Assembly: GCF_020905335.1 (NCBI RefSeq)
Contig: NZ_JAJJMN010000001.1
Coordinates: 1,116,001 to 1,180,000, forward strand
Origin: Flavobacterium lipolyticum
Lineage (GTDB): Bacteria; Bacteroidota; Bacteroidia; Flavobacteriales; Flavobacteriaceae
Direction: 5' to 3'
DNA: 64,000 bases
The notes under the pieces were generated by a model. That model was not told where the DNA came from. It made no database searches and saw only the letters and a program-made list of their open reading frames with translations. Shown here in pieces: positions 34,436 to 44,084 of this stretch. The translations under genes and the position numbers were made by a program. Position 1 is the stretch's first letter, and each line of letters begins with the position of its first letter.

Positions 34436-35281
34436 CTAATTATAATCATAATTACCATTATCCACCCAATCTTTCATTTCTAAAATCATTTCTTCGTAAG
34501 GTAAAACATCGTAATCAAAATCTTTTCTAGAACTCTGCATGCTTTTATCTACTTTATAATTTGCATTTTCTAAAATAGTCAATGAATTGTTTCTAAATAC
34601 TTTATTAAAGATTTTCAACAAACTAAATTTATCAATTTTCTTTTTTCCTGAAACAACAATCAATCCTGTTAAATCTTGTAAAATTGCCTGATGAATCACT
34701 TTTGCTAATTCTACTGTTGTTATTCCTGACCAAAAAGCCTGAGAATATCCATTGACTTCTTTAGTTTGTTGCATAAACCAATGAAATAAACCTATACCTC
34801 CTTTATTAAGTTCTGGCCCAATAATAGATGTTCTTATTGTCAAATCTTTTTCATTCACAATTTCCCCTAAAGATTTCGATGTTGCATAAAAACCCTGACC
34901 ATCTTTAAAATCAGATTCATTATAGTTGCCTGTTTTTCCAGAAAAAACACAATCTGTACTAATACTTATTATTTTAGTTTTTGAGTTTTTAGTTAGTGAT
35001 TCTAATAGGTGTGGAAAGTAACTATTAAACCAAATTGCTTTTTCAGGATGATCTTCGGCATCTTTATTTAAGATTCCAATACAATTAATTATTACATCGA
35101 AATTCATATTGATGATTTTTTTTAATTCTTCAGTATTGTATACATCAAGATTAAAAACTCTATTGCTTACCTCAATATTCCTTGCAATTCCATAAACTTC
35201 ATATTCTCCCAAAGTTGGCAACATTTTAAACAACACATGTCCTGCCATCCCTTTGATGCCAATTATTAATATTTTCTTCAT
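34436..35281 (-). CDS. fnlB: UDP-2-acetamido-2,6-dideoxy-hexulose 4-reductase, FnlB/WbjC-like
   Basis: A 281-residue RmlD-like SDR with ILIIGIKGMAGHVLFKML, INCIGILNKDAEDHPEKAI, ISTDCVFSGKTGNY and FYATSKSLGE (Tyr-x3-Lys). In the L-FucNAc pathway WbjC/FnlB reduces the 4-keto group after WbjB/FnlA. The three genes of this pathway lie together here in the order A, C, B, followed by the matching transferase. Confidence 0.88.
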   Translation of the reverse strand: MKKILIIGIKGMAGHVLFKMLPTLGEYEVYGIARNIEVSNRVFNLDVYNTEELKKIINMNFDVIINCIGILNKDAEDHPEKAIWFNSYFPHLLESLTKNSKTKIISISTDCVFSGKTGNYNESDFKDGQGFYATSKSLGEIVNEKDLTIRTSIIGPELNKGGIGLFHWFMQQTKEVNGYSQAFWSGITTVELAKVIHQAILQDLTGLIVVSGKKKIDKFSLLKIFNKVFRNNSLTILENANYKVDKSMQSSRKDFDYDVLPYEEMILEMKDWVDNGNYDYN

Positions 35282-35300
35282 TTAAATGATTTTAAAAAAA

Positions 35301-36428
35301 TTATTTATCCCAAATAACCTTATTTATTATTGGGGTATAACTTTGAATTACCTTTACTATTCTCTCTGAAGTGTTTTTAATTTGATACTCAAATGGCAAC
35401 TGTGAGTCATCATTAATAGAAAGACCTTTCGTAATTTTAATTGAGTTAATCATACTCTCTTTTGTTATACCTCCCAAAACAATTGTACCCGCATCAACCG
35501 CTTCAGGTCTTTCAGTACTTGTTCTAATACTAACAGCAGCAAATCCCATCATAGCAGCCTCTTCACTAATCGTACCACTATCAGACAAAACTACATAAGC
35601 ATCCTTCTGCAATTTGACATAATCAAAAAAACCTAAAGGAGCAACACTTAAAATTAAAGGGTTAAAAGTAACATTTGAATTTTCTATTCTTTTACGTGTT
35701 CTTGGGTGTGTTGAAAAAATAATTGGCATTTTATACTCTTCTGCTACTGCGTTTAACGAATCAGCCAAAATTTCGAAATGATTCTTTAAATCGATATTTT
35801 CTTCTCGATGAGCACTTACAACAATATAATTTCCTTTTTCTAAATTTAATTTTTCAACAATATTTGAATTTTGAATTTTGATCTCGTTTTTCTTTAAAAC
35901 TTCAAATAATGGCGAACCTGTAACAAATACATGATCTTTTCTAAAACCTTCACTCAACAAATATCTTCGACTATGTTCTGTATAAGTAAGATTGATATCT
36001 GAAATATGATCCGAAATTTTTCGATTAATTTCTTCAGGCACATTTTGATCAAAACATCTATTTCCTGCCTCCATATGGAAAATAGGAATTTTTAATCGTT
36101 TTGCCGCAATTGTACTTAATACGCTATTCGTATCACCTAGTACTAATAAAGCATCTGGTTTTTCTTTGGCAAGTATCTCGTAAGATTTTGAAATTACATT
36201 ACCTATAGTTTCCCCTAAATGTTCTCCTGCTACATTTAAAAAAAAATCAGGTTTTCTAAGGTTAAGATCTTCAAAAAATATTTCATTTAATTCATAATCA
36301 TAATTTTGTCCTGTATGTATAACAATATGGTCAAAGTATTGATCACATAATTTAATGCATTCTGCCAATCTAATAATTTCGGGACGTGTCCCCATTATAG
36401 TTGCCACCTTAATTTTTTTCATATTCAT
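35301..36428 (-). CDS. fnlC: UDP-L-FucNAc-forming 2-epimerase, FnlC/WbjD-like
   Basis: A 375-residue non-hydrolysing UDP-HexNAc 2-epimerase. It has VATIMGTRPEIIRLAE, HTGQNYDYELNEIFF, VLGDTNSVLS, HMEAGNRCFDQNVPEEINR and SDSGTISEEAAMMG. GNRCFDQNVPEE and the SDSGT..EEA ending are typical of the WbjD/CapG branch rather than WecB. It makes UDP-L-FucNAc from the L-talo compound. Two start codons two residues apart (36428, 36422) are possible. A run of nine A lies at 36238-36246. Confidence 0.9.
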   Translation of the reverse strand: MNMKKIKVATIMGTRPEIIRLAECIKLCDQYFDHIVIHTGQNYDYELNEIFFEDLNLRKPDFFLNVAGEHLGETIGNVISKSYEILAKEKPDALLVLGDTNSVLSTIAAKRLKIPIFHMEAGNRCFDQNVPEEINRKISDHISDINLTYTEHSRRYLLSEGFRKDHVFVTGSPLFEVLKKNEIKIQNSNIVEKLNLEKGNYIVVSAHREENIDLKNHFEILADSLNAVAEEYKMPIIFSTHPRTRKRIENSNVTFNPLILSVAPLGFFDYVKLQKDAYVVLSDSGTISEEAAMMGFAAVSIRTSTERPEAVDAGTIVLGGITKESMINSIKITKGLSINDDSQLPFEYQIKNTSERIVKVIQSYTPIINKVIWDK

Positions 36429-36463
36429 TTTTATTTAAAATATTTTCTATCGAAACTAGATCT

Positions 36464-37501
36464 CTAATTAGCAGACACAAACACATCTTCTCCAAAAACT
36501 TCTTTTCGGATTAATGGTAAGTTTGATAATAATTTTTTCATCCCAGATACTCCAAGCTGTTCTGTATTGTGAGAATGATAATCTTCTGCTGCTGCAATTT
36601 CTTCTTCCCCTTCCGAAAAATACTTTGCATAGTTTAAATCACGGTTATCAGCAGGAATACGGTAAAAATCTCCCATATCAATTGCTTTTATCATTTCTTC
36701 TCTAGTACAAAGAGTTTCATATAACTTTTCACCATGACGTGTTCCAATGATTTTTATTTCTGTATCTGCTTGACAAAGATCTTTAAGTGCTTGTGCTAAA
36801 TCACCTATTGTTCCTGCGGGAGCTTTATTAACAAACAAATCTCCAGCCGTTCCATTTTCAAAAGCAAATAATACTAACTCAACAGCTTCATCTAGAGACA
36901 TCAAAAAACGTGTCATTTTTGGATCCGTTATTGTTATCGTACTACCCTCTTTTATCTGTTTTAAGAACAACGGTATAACGGAGCCTCTCGATGCCATTAC
37001 ATTTCCATATCTTGTCAAACAAACTACGGTATCGGTGAGATTTCTGGCAGCCGCAATAGCAACCTTTTCCATTAAAGCTTTAGAAATCCCCATTGCATTT
37101 ATAGGATATGCAGCTTTATCAGTACTTAAACAAATTACCTTCTTTACTTTATTAACTCCAGCTGCATCAATTACATTTTGAGTTCCAAAAACATTAGTTT
37201 TTGTTGCCTCTAATGGAAAAAATTCACATGAAGGAACTTGTTTCAAAGCAGCGGCATGAAATACATAATCAACTCCTCTCATAGCACGTTCTACACTGCT
37301 ATAATCTCTTACATCTCCAATATAAAATTTAAGTTTATCGTTTTTTAATTGATTACGCATATCATCTTGTTTTTTTTCATCTCTGGAAAAAATACGTATT
37401 TCACTAAAATGATCCGTATGCAAAAAACGATTAAGAACTGCATGACCAAAAGATCCGGTTCCTCCTGTAATTAAAAGTATTTTTTGTTTAAAACTAGGCA
37501 T
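36464..37501 (-). CDS. fnlA: UDP-GlcNAc 4,6-dehydratase/5-epimerase, FnlA/WbjB/CapE type
   Basis: A 345-residue soluble SDR. The NADP site is ILLITGGTGSFGHAVLNRFL, followed by IRIFSRDEKKQDDMR and FHAAALKQVPSCEFFPLEA. The active site is again Met-type, NAMGISKALMEKV (Met-x3-Lys). This is the short, membrane-free relative of WbpM that inverts C5 and leads to L sugars. It heads the L-FucNAc gene set and follows a GT4 gene by 2 bp. Confidence 0.92.
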   Translation of the reverse strand: MPSFKQKILLITGGTGSFGHAVLNRFLHTDHFSEIRIFSRDEKKQDDMRNQLKNDKLKFYIGDVRDYSSVERAMRGVDYVFHAAALKQVPSCEFFPLEATKTNVFGTQNVIDAAGVNKVKKVICLSTDKAAYPINAMGISKALMEKVAIAAARNLTDTVVCLTRYGNVMASRGSVIPLFLKQIKEGSTITITDPKMTRFLMSLDEAVELVLFAFENGTAGDLFVNKAPAGTIGDLAQALKDLCQADTEIKIIGTRHGEKLYETLCTREEMIKAIDMGDFYRIPADNRDLNYAKYFSEGEEEIAAAEDYHSHNTEQLGVSGMKKLLSNLPLIRKEVFGEDVFVSAN

Positions 37502-37503
37502 AA

Positions 37504-38550
37504 TTAATTTTTTAATATTTTTTTATAATATGACAAATGGTTTTCTGCCATTTTTTCTGCGGTAAAACTCATAACAGCTTTAGAATTGGCACGTTCTCCT
37601 CTTTCATTGCGCTCTAAATAAGCTATTTGAATAGATTCTTGTAATGAAGATAAATTATCTAATTCGAAAAAACACACTTCTTCAGAATTAAAAATCTCTT
37701 TGAAAGAAGGTAAATTAGAACAAACTATCGATTTTTGTGCTAAAGCTGCTTCCACCATCGCTAAACCAAATCCTTCTGAATAAGATGGCATCATATAAAC
37801 ATCAAAAAACTTTAAATAGGAATACGGAGCTTGCATGTAAGGTAAAAATAATACTCTTTCTGAAAGATTTAACTTTTCTACGTTTTCCTTAATTTTTGCC
37901 AAATACGGCCCTTCGCCGATTAAGACAAAAACATAATCAGGTAGTTGCTCTAAAGCTTTAACAACTTGTGAAAGCCCTTTTCTTTTTGTGATGTAAGCGT
38001 AAGACCCAAGAACTTTATATCCCTTTTCTTTATACCCATTAATCAATTTTTCAATTTCTTCATCAGTATTTATATTATCTATGCTACATCCATTATAAAT
38101 GGTAGTTAGCTTATTAGACAGCAACTTGTTATATCTATCTTTTATCTGATTAGATATAGATACAACACCGTCAAACTTGCGTTGAATAAAACACCAATAA
38201 TGGGTTAAAAAAAAAGACACGAAATTATTATACTCCATCGCGAAACTTTTAAACGTATCTTGATGAATTGTACTTACAATTTTTGCACGAGAAATCTTTT
38301 TTCTCCATTTATAAACATATAAATCAGCTCTTAACGTATGACTATGTATTATATCATAGTCATTAAATTTAACCGGATTTCGTTTATCAATCTTAAAAGT
38401 ATTGCACTCAAAATTCAATATTGATGATTCATCATCTAAATAGTAAACATCAATCAAATCAACCTTATCTTTTAGATAATTAACTATATTATGTACTACA
38501 ACAATTGGCCCAGTATTTATCAAACTAGGCAATATAAAAGCAATTTTCAT
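37504..38550 (-). CDS. Glycosyltransferase family 4
   Basis: A 348-residue GT-B enzyme opening IAFILPSLINTGPIVVVHNI, with IHSHTLRADLYVYKWRKK in the acceptor domain. The donor domain holds YAYITKRKGLSQVVKAL, FVLIGEGPYLAKI and the GT4 signature MMPSYSEGFGLAMVEAALA with its paired glutamates. Sugar specificity unknown. Contains a run of nine A at 38207-38215. Confidence 0.88.
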   Translation of the reverse strand: MKIAFILPSLINTGPIVVVHNIVNYLKDKVDLIDVYYLDDESSILNFECNTFKIDKRNPVKFNDYDIIHSHTLRADLYVYKWRKKISRAKIVSTIHQDTFKSFAMEYNNFVSFFLTHYWCFIQRKFDGVVSISNQIKDRYNKLLSNKLTTIYNGCSIDNINTDEEIEKLINGYKEKGYKVLGSYAYITKRKGLSQVVKALEQLPDYVFVLIGEGPYLAKIKENVEKLNLSERVLFLPYMQAPYSYLKFFDVYMMPSYSEGFGLAMVEAALAQKSIVCSNLPSFKEIFNSEEVCFFELDNLSSLQESIQIAYLERNERGERANSKAVMSFTAEKMAENHLSYYKKILKN

Positions 38551-38556
38551 GTATTT

Positions 38557-39447
38557 TTATTTAAAAACTTCCTTAATCAAGGATAATTTTTGTTCATTTG
38601 AATAGTTAAGTTTTATTAAATCTTTCACTAAAATTAAAAACGAAAGCGTAATAATCTGAAATTTATAAATACCTTTAAAATGCTTGTTAATATAAAGTTT
38701 CATTCCTTTTGTCATCATCATTTTTCTTCTAAAAGGCAACTTTTCCTCAAAACTTCCTCCTTCTAAATGAATTATGTCTCGTACATCAATGATATATCTC
38801 TTTAGATTTAATTTAGAAATGCGTTTTTGAAGATCAGTTTCTTCATAATACATAAAAAAATCACGATCAAAACCACCTACTTGATTAAATATTGTTTTAG
38901 GAATAAACAAATCAGCACCTGATACAAAATCAACTTCTAAAAATCCTTTCTCCTTAAGTTTAGTGTATGTTTCTACTTCAAATTTATTTTTATAGATTTT
39001 TAAAGTTTCCAATAATCTTCTATAGATTCTTTTAGAAGTTATAAATTGCCCAAAAGAAAGCGCATCTTCCTTATCTGAGTTAATCAAACATGTACCAACA
39101 GTCCCTAAATCATCATCTAAATGATTTTCTGCAAAATTAAAGAGTTTACTAATGACATCATCTAAAAGAATTGTATCAGAATTCAACATAAAAATATATT
39201 TCCCCTGAGACTCATTGGCACCAACATTATTCGCTCTGCCAAAACCAATGTTTTTGTCTAAATAAAAATATCTAATCCGTTCGTCTTTTAAAAAAAAGTC
39301 CTTACTCCCATCTGTTGATGCATTATCAACTAATATAATCTCAAAATTAACATTCTTAGTATGTTTGTATAAACTTTCTATACATTCATTCGTCATTTTC
39401 ACAGTATTGTAATTTACAATAACTACAGAAACATTTACTCCTTCCAT
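38557..39447 (-). CDS. Glycosyltransferase family 2, rhamnosyltransferase-like
   Basis: A 296-residue GT2 enzyme. It opens VSVVIVNYNTVKMTNECIES, then IILVDNASTDGSKDF, NVGANESQGKYIFMLNSDT and GGFDRDFFMYYEETDLQKR. The VxIVNYN...LVDNASTDGS and FFMYYEETDL pattern is common in rhamnosyltransferases of the WbbL/RfbN kind, and dTDP-rhamnose is made by this cluster, but this is a tendency, not proof. A C-terminal hydrophobic stretch (FQIITLSFLILVKDL) could anchor it. Confidence 0.85.
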   Translation of the reverse strand: MEGVNVSVVIVNYNTVKMTNECIESLYKHTKNVNFEIILVDNASTDGSKDFFLKDERIRYFYLDKNIGFGRANNVGANESQGKYIFMLNSDTILLDDVISKLFNFAENHLDDDLGTVGTCLINSDKEDALSFGQFITSKRIYRRLLETLKIYKNKFEVETYTKLKEKGFLEVDFVSGADLFIPKTIFNQVGGFDRDFFMYYEETDLQKRISKLNLKRYIIDVRDIIHLEGGSFEEKLPFRRKMMMTKGMKLYINKHFKGIYKFQIITLSFLILVKDLIKLNYSNEQKLSLIKEVFK

Positions 39448-39449
39448 CT

Positions 39450-40265
39450 TTAAAATTTTAGATAATAGTTTATTCTAAGAAACAAATACTTAACAAAGCC
39501 AAAACCGTACTTTATACGAATTATATTATATAAATTCTTAGAATAACTAAAATCAGGCATGTGAAAATATCTTTGAAGAATCGGGAATCTATATTGCTTT
39601 TTTGAGGCTCCGATTGTATTATTAGAATGCTGCCTATAATAAATTGTTGGAACAGGTAAAGATACAATTGCTCCTTTAGAAGAATCTACACAAATGCTTA
39701 TCCAAAAATCATGCATTAGAATATTTCCAGTATAATCTATAGATAGATCCCTTGCTTTACGGTTAAAAATCATTGTACATCCTGTCACATAATTAACCAG
39801 CTTCAAATATTTTCTGGTTATCCTAGAGGGATGCGTATTGTCGTTTTCCCATAGTGAATAAGCAGTAATATCTAATTTACTATCTGTAACTATAAGATCC
39901 GTATGTACTATTATTGCTTTGTCTTCTGATCTTTTGCTTTCAGATTCTAAGGCATCTAAACTAATTTGTACTTTAGAAGAAAACCAAATATCATCCTGAT
40001 CGCAAAACATATAATATTCTGCTTCTACATTTTTTAATAACCACATAAAACTCATACAAGCCCCCATGTTGGTTCCTTCATTTGTAAACAATGTAATATT
40101 TGAGTATCTACTCTTATATTCCTGCAAAATATTTATTGTAGAATCAGTCGAACCGTCATCTCTCACGAATAATTGAAATTCCTTATACGTTTGAAGATAC
40201 AAACTTTCCAATTGTTCGCGTAAATATTTCTCCCCATTATAGGTTGACAATAATATTGCTATCAT
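39450..40265 (-). CDS. Glycosyltransferase family 2, rhamnosyltransferase-like
   Basis: A 271-residue GT2 enzyme. It begins AILLSTYNGEKYLREQLESL, then LFVRDDGSTDSTINIL and YYMFCDQDDIWFSSKVQ. MLMHDFW-type (ILMHDFWISI) and YYRQHSNNTIG elements follow. The STYNG..EQL opening with FCDQDD and HDWW-like motif is characteristic of alpha-rhamnosyltransferases such as RgpB/RfbF relatives. It lies just upstream of the second rhamnosyltransferase-like gene and just after the Wzy gene. Confidence 0.85.
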   Translation of the reverse strand: MIAILLSTYNGEKYLREQLESLYLQTYKEFQLFVRDDGSTDSTINILQEYKSRYSNITLFTNEGTNMGACMSFMWLLKNVEAEYYMFCDQDDIWFSSKVQISLDALESESKRSEDKAIIVHTDLIVTDSKLDITAYSLWENDNTHPSRITRKYLKLVNYVTGCTMIFNRKARDLSIDYTGNILMHDFWISICVDSSKGAIVSLPVPTIYYRQHSNNTIGASKKQYRFPILQRYFHMPDFSYSKNLYNIIRIKYGFGFVKYLFLRINYYLKF

Positions 40266-40268
40266 AAT

Positions 40269-41387
40269 TTAATAATCTCTATCAATAAATTTGTTATTCT
40301 CAGATTCATAACTAAAAACCGAATAATAAGGAATCCATTTCATATAATACCCGGCAGGCCAATAAAATGAGGTATAAGCACTTGTTAATAAAACAAAAAC
40401 AAATGTCACAGCCACAAATATTTTATCTGAAGACAGTATTTTTTGTCTAAAAAATGGAATCATTACATCCGCTAGTGCAATACAGTAAAACAGCATTAAA
40501 TAATTAGTAAAACGAGTAAAGATTATAGTATTGAAAATGGAACAAACTCCCAATAAACCGAATATACAGACCAAATACTCATATCTTATCGAGATATTAA
40601 ATTTACTTTTCGCCCAATAAAAAAATCCAATCGGAATAAGCGTCCTTGTAGCAAAAAACAAAATAGTAGACTTCCAACCATAAGAAGCTTCTGAATAATC
40701 GTTAACTTTTTTGTTTATTTTCTCAATATTCTCAAAAAAAGTAAAAAGATAATTAAGCTGATTAAGAGCAAATAAAAGCACAATCAGCAATAAAATATAA
40801 TTTCTATTGATACGCAAAAATTTTAAAAAAGGCAAAATGATTAGAAATACTGCCGAGAGGTGAAACATAACTGCAATAAATACACCCAAATAATATTTAA
40901 CCAGTTTGTTGTTTTCAAGATTCTTGTAATTAATTATAAAAACCATTATCGCAAGAGATTCCCGTAAAATTTCAACAGTAAAATTGATGTAAAACATTAA
41001 TAGACACAAAAACAAAACACTGAAACGAAGTTTTGAATTTTTCCATATAAAATAGAAAAGACAACTATTAATAATTAATACATGTAAAATTTGAAAAGAT
41101 GTAAAACTAGGATAAATAGCTTTTGCAAAAGAATTTAAAATTGTAAAAAGTGGCTGATATTCAGAATCCCAGGAAAAATCCAGTATATTATTAGTGGAAA
41201 TATTATTAAAATATAACATATAAAAATAGCTGTCGCCACCCACCATATAACGCAGCCCAATTAATGCCGTTAAGTAAACGTAGAGACCAACCCAAACAAA
41301 ATATTCACTGCTATCTTTATGCTTACAAATATCAAATACTATAGCAGCAAAAAAAGTGACTATGAATGGAATGATATAAAAAATCAT
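40269..41387 (-). CDS. wzy: O-antigen/polysaccharide polymerase, EpsG/Wzy-like
   Basis: A 372-residue polytopic membrane protein with about eleven helices and a large loop holding LRYMVGGDSYFYMLYFNNIS, the sort of loop found in EpsG-family polymerases. It also has RESLAIMVFIINYKNLENN and FHLSAVFLIILPFLKF, typical of that family. Start set at the ATG at 41387 rather than the TTG one codon upstream. Position between glycosyltransferase genes and near Wzx and Wzz supports a Wzy role; the family diverges so much that only topology and context can be used. Confidence 0.8.
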   Translation of the reverse strand: MIFYIIPFIVTFFAAIVFDICKHKDSSEYFVWVGLYVYLTALIGLRYMVGGDSYFYMLYFNNISTNNILDFSWDSEYQPLFTILNSFAKAIYPSFTSFQILHVLIINSCLFYFIWKNSKLRFSVLFLCLLMFYINFTVEILRESLAIMVFIINYKNLENNKLVKYYLGVFIAVMFHLSAVFLIILPFLKFLRINRNYILLLIVLLFALNQLNYLFTFFENIEKINKKVNDYSEASYGWKSTILFFATRTLIPIGFFYWAKSKFNISIRYEYLVCIFGLLGVCSIFNTIIFTRFTNYLMLFYCIALADVMIPFFRQKILSSDKIFVAVTFVFVLLTSAYTSFYWPAGYYMKWIPYYSVFSYESENNKFIDRDY

Positions 41388-41395
41388 CAATTTTA

Positions 41396-42388
41396 CTAGT
41401 TTAAATTATTTCTCAACTTGGTATACAAAAGAAAACGTTGAATTGAATAGTCCTGAATAGTGCACATGCTTTCATGAGACCGCAATAATCTTTTTCTAGC
41501 CTGTCCCATTTTAATATCATTTTTATGATAAACATCACTTCTATTAATTTTGCTTTCAACAAAACAGTCGTAAGCTTTACCCCAATAATGATTAATTTGT
41601 ATTGTTGTTGATTGAAAAGGAAGACGAAGATTTATTCCAAAACTTGTAAAATTCTTAAACTGATTTACAGGAGGTATTCTTAAACCAAACATCTTTGAAC
41701 TGATAAGATGTGGATTACTAAATTCCGAAATAGGAAAGTTCATATTACAGAACATTTTTGTAAACACACTTGGTTTGGGCCAACATTGTGTATACTGCTC
41801 TATAACCAATTTATTATCATCATGTTTCAACTTACCATTTGACCCAAATTGCTTCCAATAAATTGCAACTCCCGGATAATTTTCATACGATTCTAACCAC
41901 AACTGGATATTATCTATAGCTAAAGGGCAGACAAATTCGTCTACATCTATAAAAGCTAGCCAATTTGTATCTTCCTTGTGCTTTTTATAACAATCTTCAT
42001 AAGCCAGCATTTGAGAATGATCAAATGGCCAATTAATAAGATCAACAATACCCTTTTCAATATAGGGTTGCAAAATTTCTAAATAATTATCATCTGAATT
42101 GTTATTATAGAGATAAAAATGCTCCACTCCTGTTACCAAATGATATTGAATCCATTCATCAAAATATCTTGCTTCATTTTTAAATATACAACAAAAACTA
42201 ACTGAATATTTGAACTTTTTATTTTGTCTTTTAACCAACCTATTTATTAAAATCACAAGTTTTAAAAAAACAATTTTTATAAAATAAGCAATAAAACGAG
42301 TGAAAGAATTTTTTAAAAATGTCTGTTTGAAGCGCTCTCTAGTAATAAAATTACCATCCACATAATAATCTTGAATATCTTCCGACAT
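41396..42388 (-). CDS. Glycosyltransferase family 92 (DUF23-like)
   Basis: A 330-residue protein with the GT92 core: FCCIFKNEARYFDEWIQYHL, VEHFYLYNNNSDDNY, WPFDHSQMLAYEDCYKKH and LAFIDVDEFVCPL, the DxD motif. A late IQINHYWGKAYDCFVESK segment completes it. GT92 was defined on animal beta-galactosyltransferases, and bacterial members sit in polysaccharide loci. The N-terminal 60 residues hold a hydrophobic stretch (FTRFIAYFIKIVFLKLVILI) that may associate with the membrane. Donor unknown, galactose plausible by family. Confidence 0.8.
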   Translation of the reverse strand: MSEDIQDYYVDGNFITRERFKQTFLKNSFTRFIAYFIKIVFLKLVILINRLVKRQNKKFKYSVSFCCIFKNEARYFDEWIQYHLVTGVEHFYLYNNNSDDNYLEILQPYIEKGIVDLINWPFDHSQMLAYEDCYKKHKEDTNWLAFIDVDEFVCPLAIDNIQLWLESYENYPGVAIYWKQFGSNGKLKHDDNKLVIEQYTQCWPKPSVFTKMFCNMNFPISEFSNPHLISSKMFGLRIPPVNQFKNFTSFGINLRLPFQSTTIQINHYWGKAYDCFVESKINRSDVYHKNDIKMGQARKRLLRSHESMCTIQDYSIQRFLLYTKLRNNLN

Positions 42389-42392
42389 AATG

Positions 42393-43934
42393 TTATCTGT
42401 ATAAATATGTTTTACATCTGAAATAAAATTGCCTTATTCCAGTAGTAAACAAAAAAAATAATAATGTTAAAAATGTAAAAAAAATAGAAGTAATAATAAA
42501 ACCGTAACCGATACAGTTTACTATTGAAGAATACGGATCAATTCTTACGAAATTACTGCAATATTCCGTTAAGAAAAATACTGTTGAAGCAATAACAGTT
42601 AATTTCAGATACAGCAAAAAATAAAAGCTTATATTCGTTTTGAATCCACTTTTAAATAAAAAGAAAGGTTTCCATAGCAATACAATAAAAAACAAACTTA
42701 CTAAAACTCCAGTGAGAACCCCATTAATACCGTAAAAATATCCTAATAATATAGAAATACCAATATTAAGAACTGTTTCGACAATTGGTGCTGCTATGTC
42801 TCTAAATAGTCCGTAAGCATTTAAAAAAGAATCAACAGTAAGTCTCGTAATATTTATGAACATTATAATGACCAACAATATTAAATTTGACTTTTCTAAT
42901 AAATATTCTTTGCCTACCCAATATGTAATAAAAATTGGAGTGAACTTGTAAACCCCATAACACGCTATACTTGTCAAAAAAAACCTTAGAGTAAATAATT
43001 CCTCAAAAACAACCAAGATTCTATTATTATCGGCTTGCGATACTAAATTTCCAACTCCGGCATTTGTACTATTAAAAACAGCTCCTAAAAGAGCAGTGAT
43101 TCCGGCAATTACTAACAAATAATTTCCATAACTTGCAATAAATGATAAACTTGTAAATGCAAATATTATCAAAGGGCTACTTTCATGTAATGCGAAACCT
43201 GCAATTTTATGAGTGATTAATTGTTTTGTTTTATGCGTAATTTGAGGATATTGAGTTAATAGCTTTTTTCCTGAAGAAATACTAGTTTTTAACCATGGAT
43301 ATTCTAAATGCAGAATATATTTTATTCCAGCAACAGTGGCTATAATTGCAACTAATTCCAAAAAAAGCCACCACAAATATCCTTTACTTAAAAGCCATAT
43401 ACATAGGATCTGAAAAATAACTTTTACAATTTTTACGCCTTGTAATGCATAATTTAACTTAAACTCTTTTTGGTCCGATACCAAAACGATTTGTTGATAA
43501 TTCAAAAAATAACCAATTAATGCAGATATTAGTAAAACACTAAAAGTTGCATATGCATACCAAAGAGGTACTTTTATATCTGAAAAAAAATAAGGAAAAA
43601 AGAACATGAGAATAATCGCTAATACTCCCACGATAATACCTATTCTACTGTATAAATATCCTTGAACAGATACAATGTCATTAATTTGATTGTGATCATT
43701 CGTTGCTAATGGCTTATATAAAGAGTAACTTATTGCAGCACCTACTCCTAATTCTGCTAAATTAAGAAACTGCAGTAAATTCATTGCAGTTGTATTTAAA
43801 CCCAGGACTTCAGATCCCAGATAAGTAAGAAACACTTTTCTATAAAAAAATTGAAGTATTAGATTACAGCAATAAAAAACTAATGCAAACTGCGCGTTTT
43901 TTAGGCTTTTTTTTACTCTAGAATTGTCTTCCAT
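42393..43934 (-). CDS. wzx: Wzx-type O-antigen flippase (MATE/MOP superfamily)
   Basis: A 513-residue integral membrane protein with about twelve to fourteen helices. It begins with a basic stub and YCCNLILQFFYRKVFLTYLG, then LNTTAMNLLQFLNLAELGVG, the conserved first-helix region of bacterial polysaccharide transporters. It flips undecaprenyl-linked repeat units, and with the polymerase at 40269 and the Wzz-like gene at 44085 it defines a Wzx/Wzy-dependent pathway, separate from the Wzm/Wzt pathway. A 150-bp spacer separates it from wzz, with no obvious hairpin terminator. Confidence 0.9.
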   Translation of the reverse strand: MEDNSRVKKSLKNAQFALVFYCCNLILQFFYRKVFLTYLGSEVLGLNTTAMNLLQFLNLAELGVGAAISYSLYKPLATNDHNQINDIVSVQGYLYSRIGIIVGVLAIILMFFFPYFFSDIKVPLWYAYATFSVLLISALIGYFLNYQQIVLVSDQKEFKLNYALQGVKIVKVIFQILCIWLLSKGYLWWLFLELVAIIATVAGIKYILHLEYPWLKTSISSGKKLLTQYPQITHKTKQLITHKIAGFALHESSPLIIFAFTSLSFIASYGNYLLVIAGITALLGAVFNSTNAGVGNLVSQADNNRILVVFEELFTLRFFLTSIACYGVYKFTPIFITYWVGKEYLLEKSNLILLVIIMFINITRLTVDSFLNAYGLFRDIAAPIVETVLNIGISILLGYFYGINGVLTGVLVSLFFIVLLWKPFFLFKSGFKTNISFYFLLYLKLTVIASTVFFLTEYCSNFVRIDPYSSIVNCIGYGFIITSIFFTFLTLLFFLFTTGIRQFYFRCKTYLYR

Positions 43935-44084
43935 AAATTTGGCATAAAGCTCAATTATTTTATTCTCGTTTAACTTTCGATGATTAAAAAAGAATTTAGT
44001 ATCTCTATATCAAGAAAAAAAATCAAGCTTATTGTACTAAATCAGAACTATTATAATCTTTTATTAATTAAATTTTTTTCTTAA

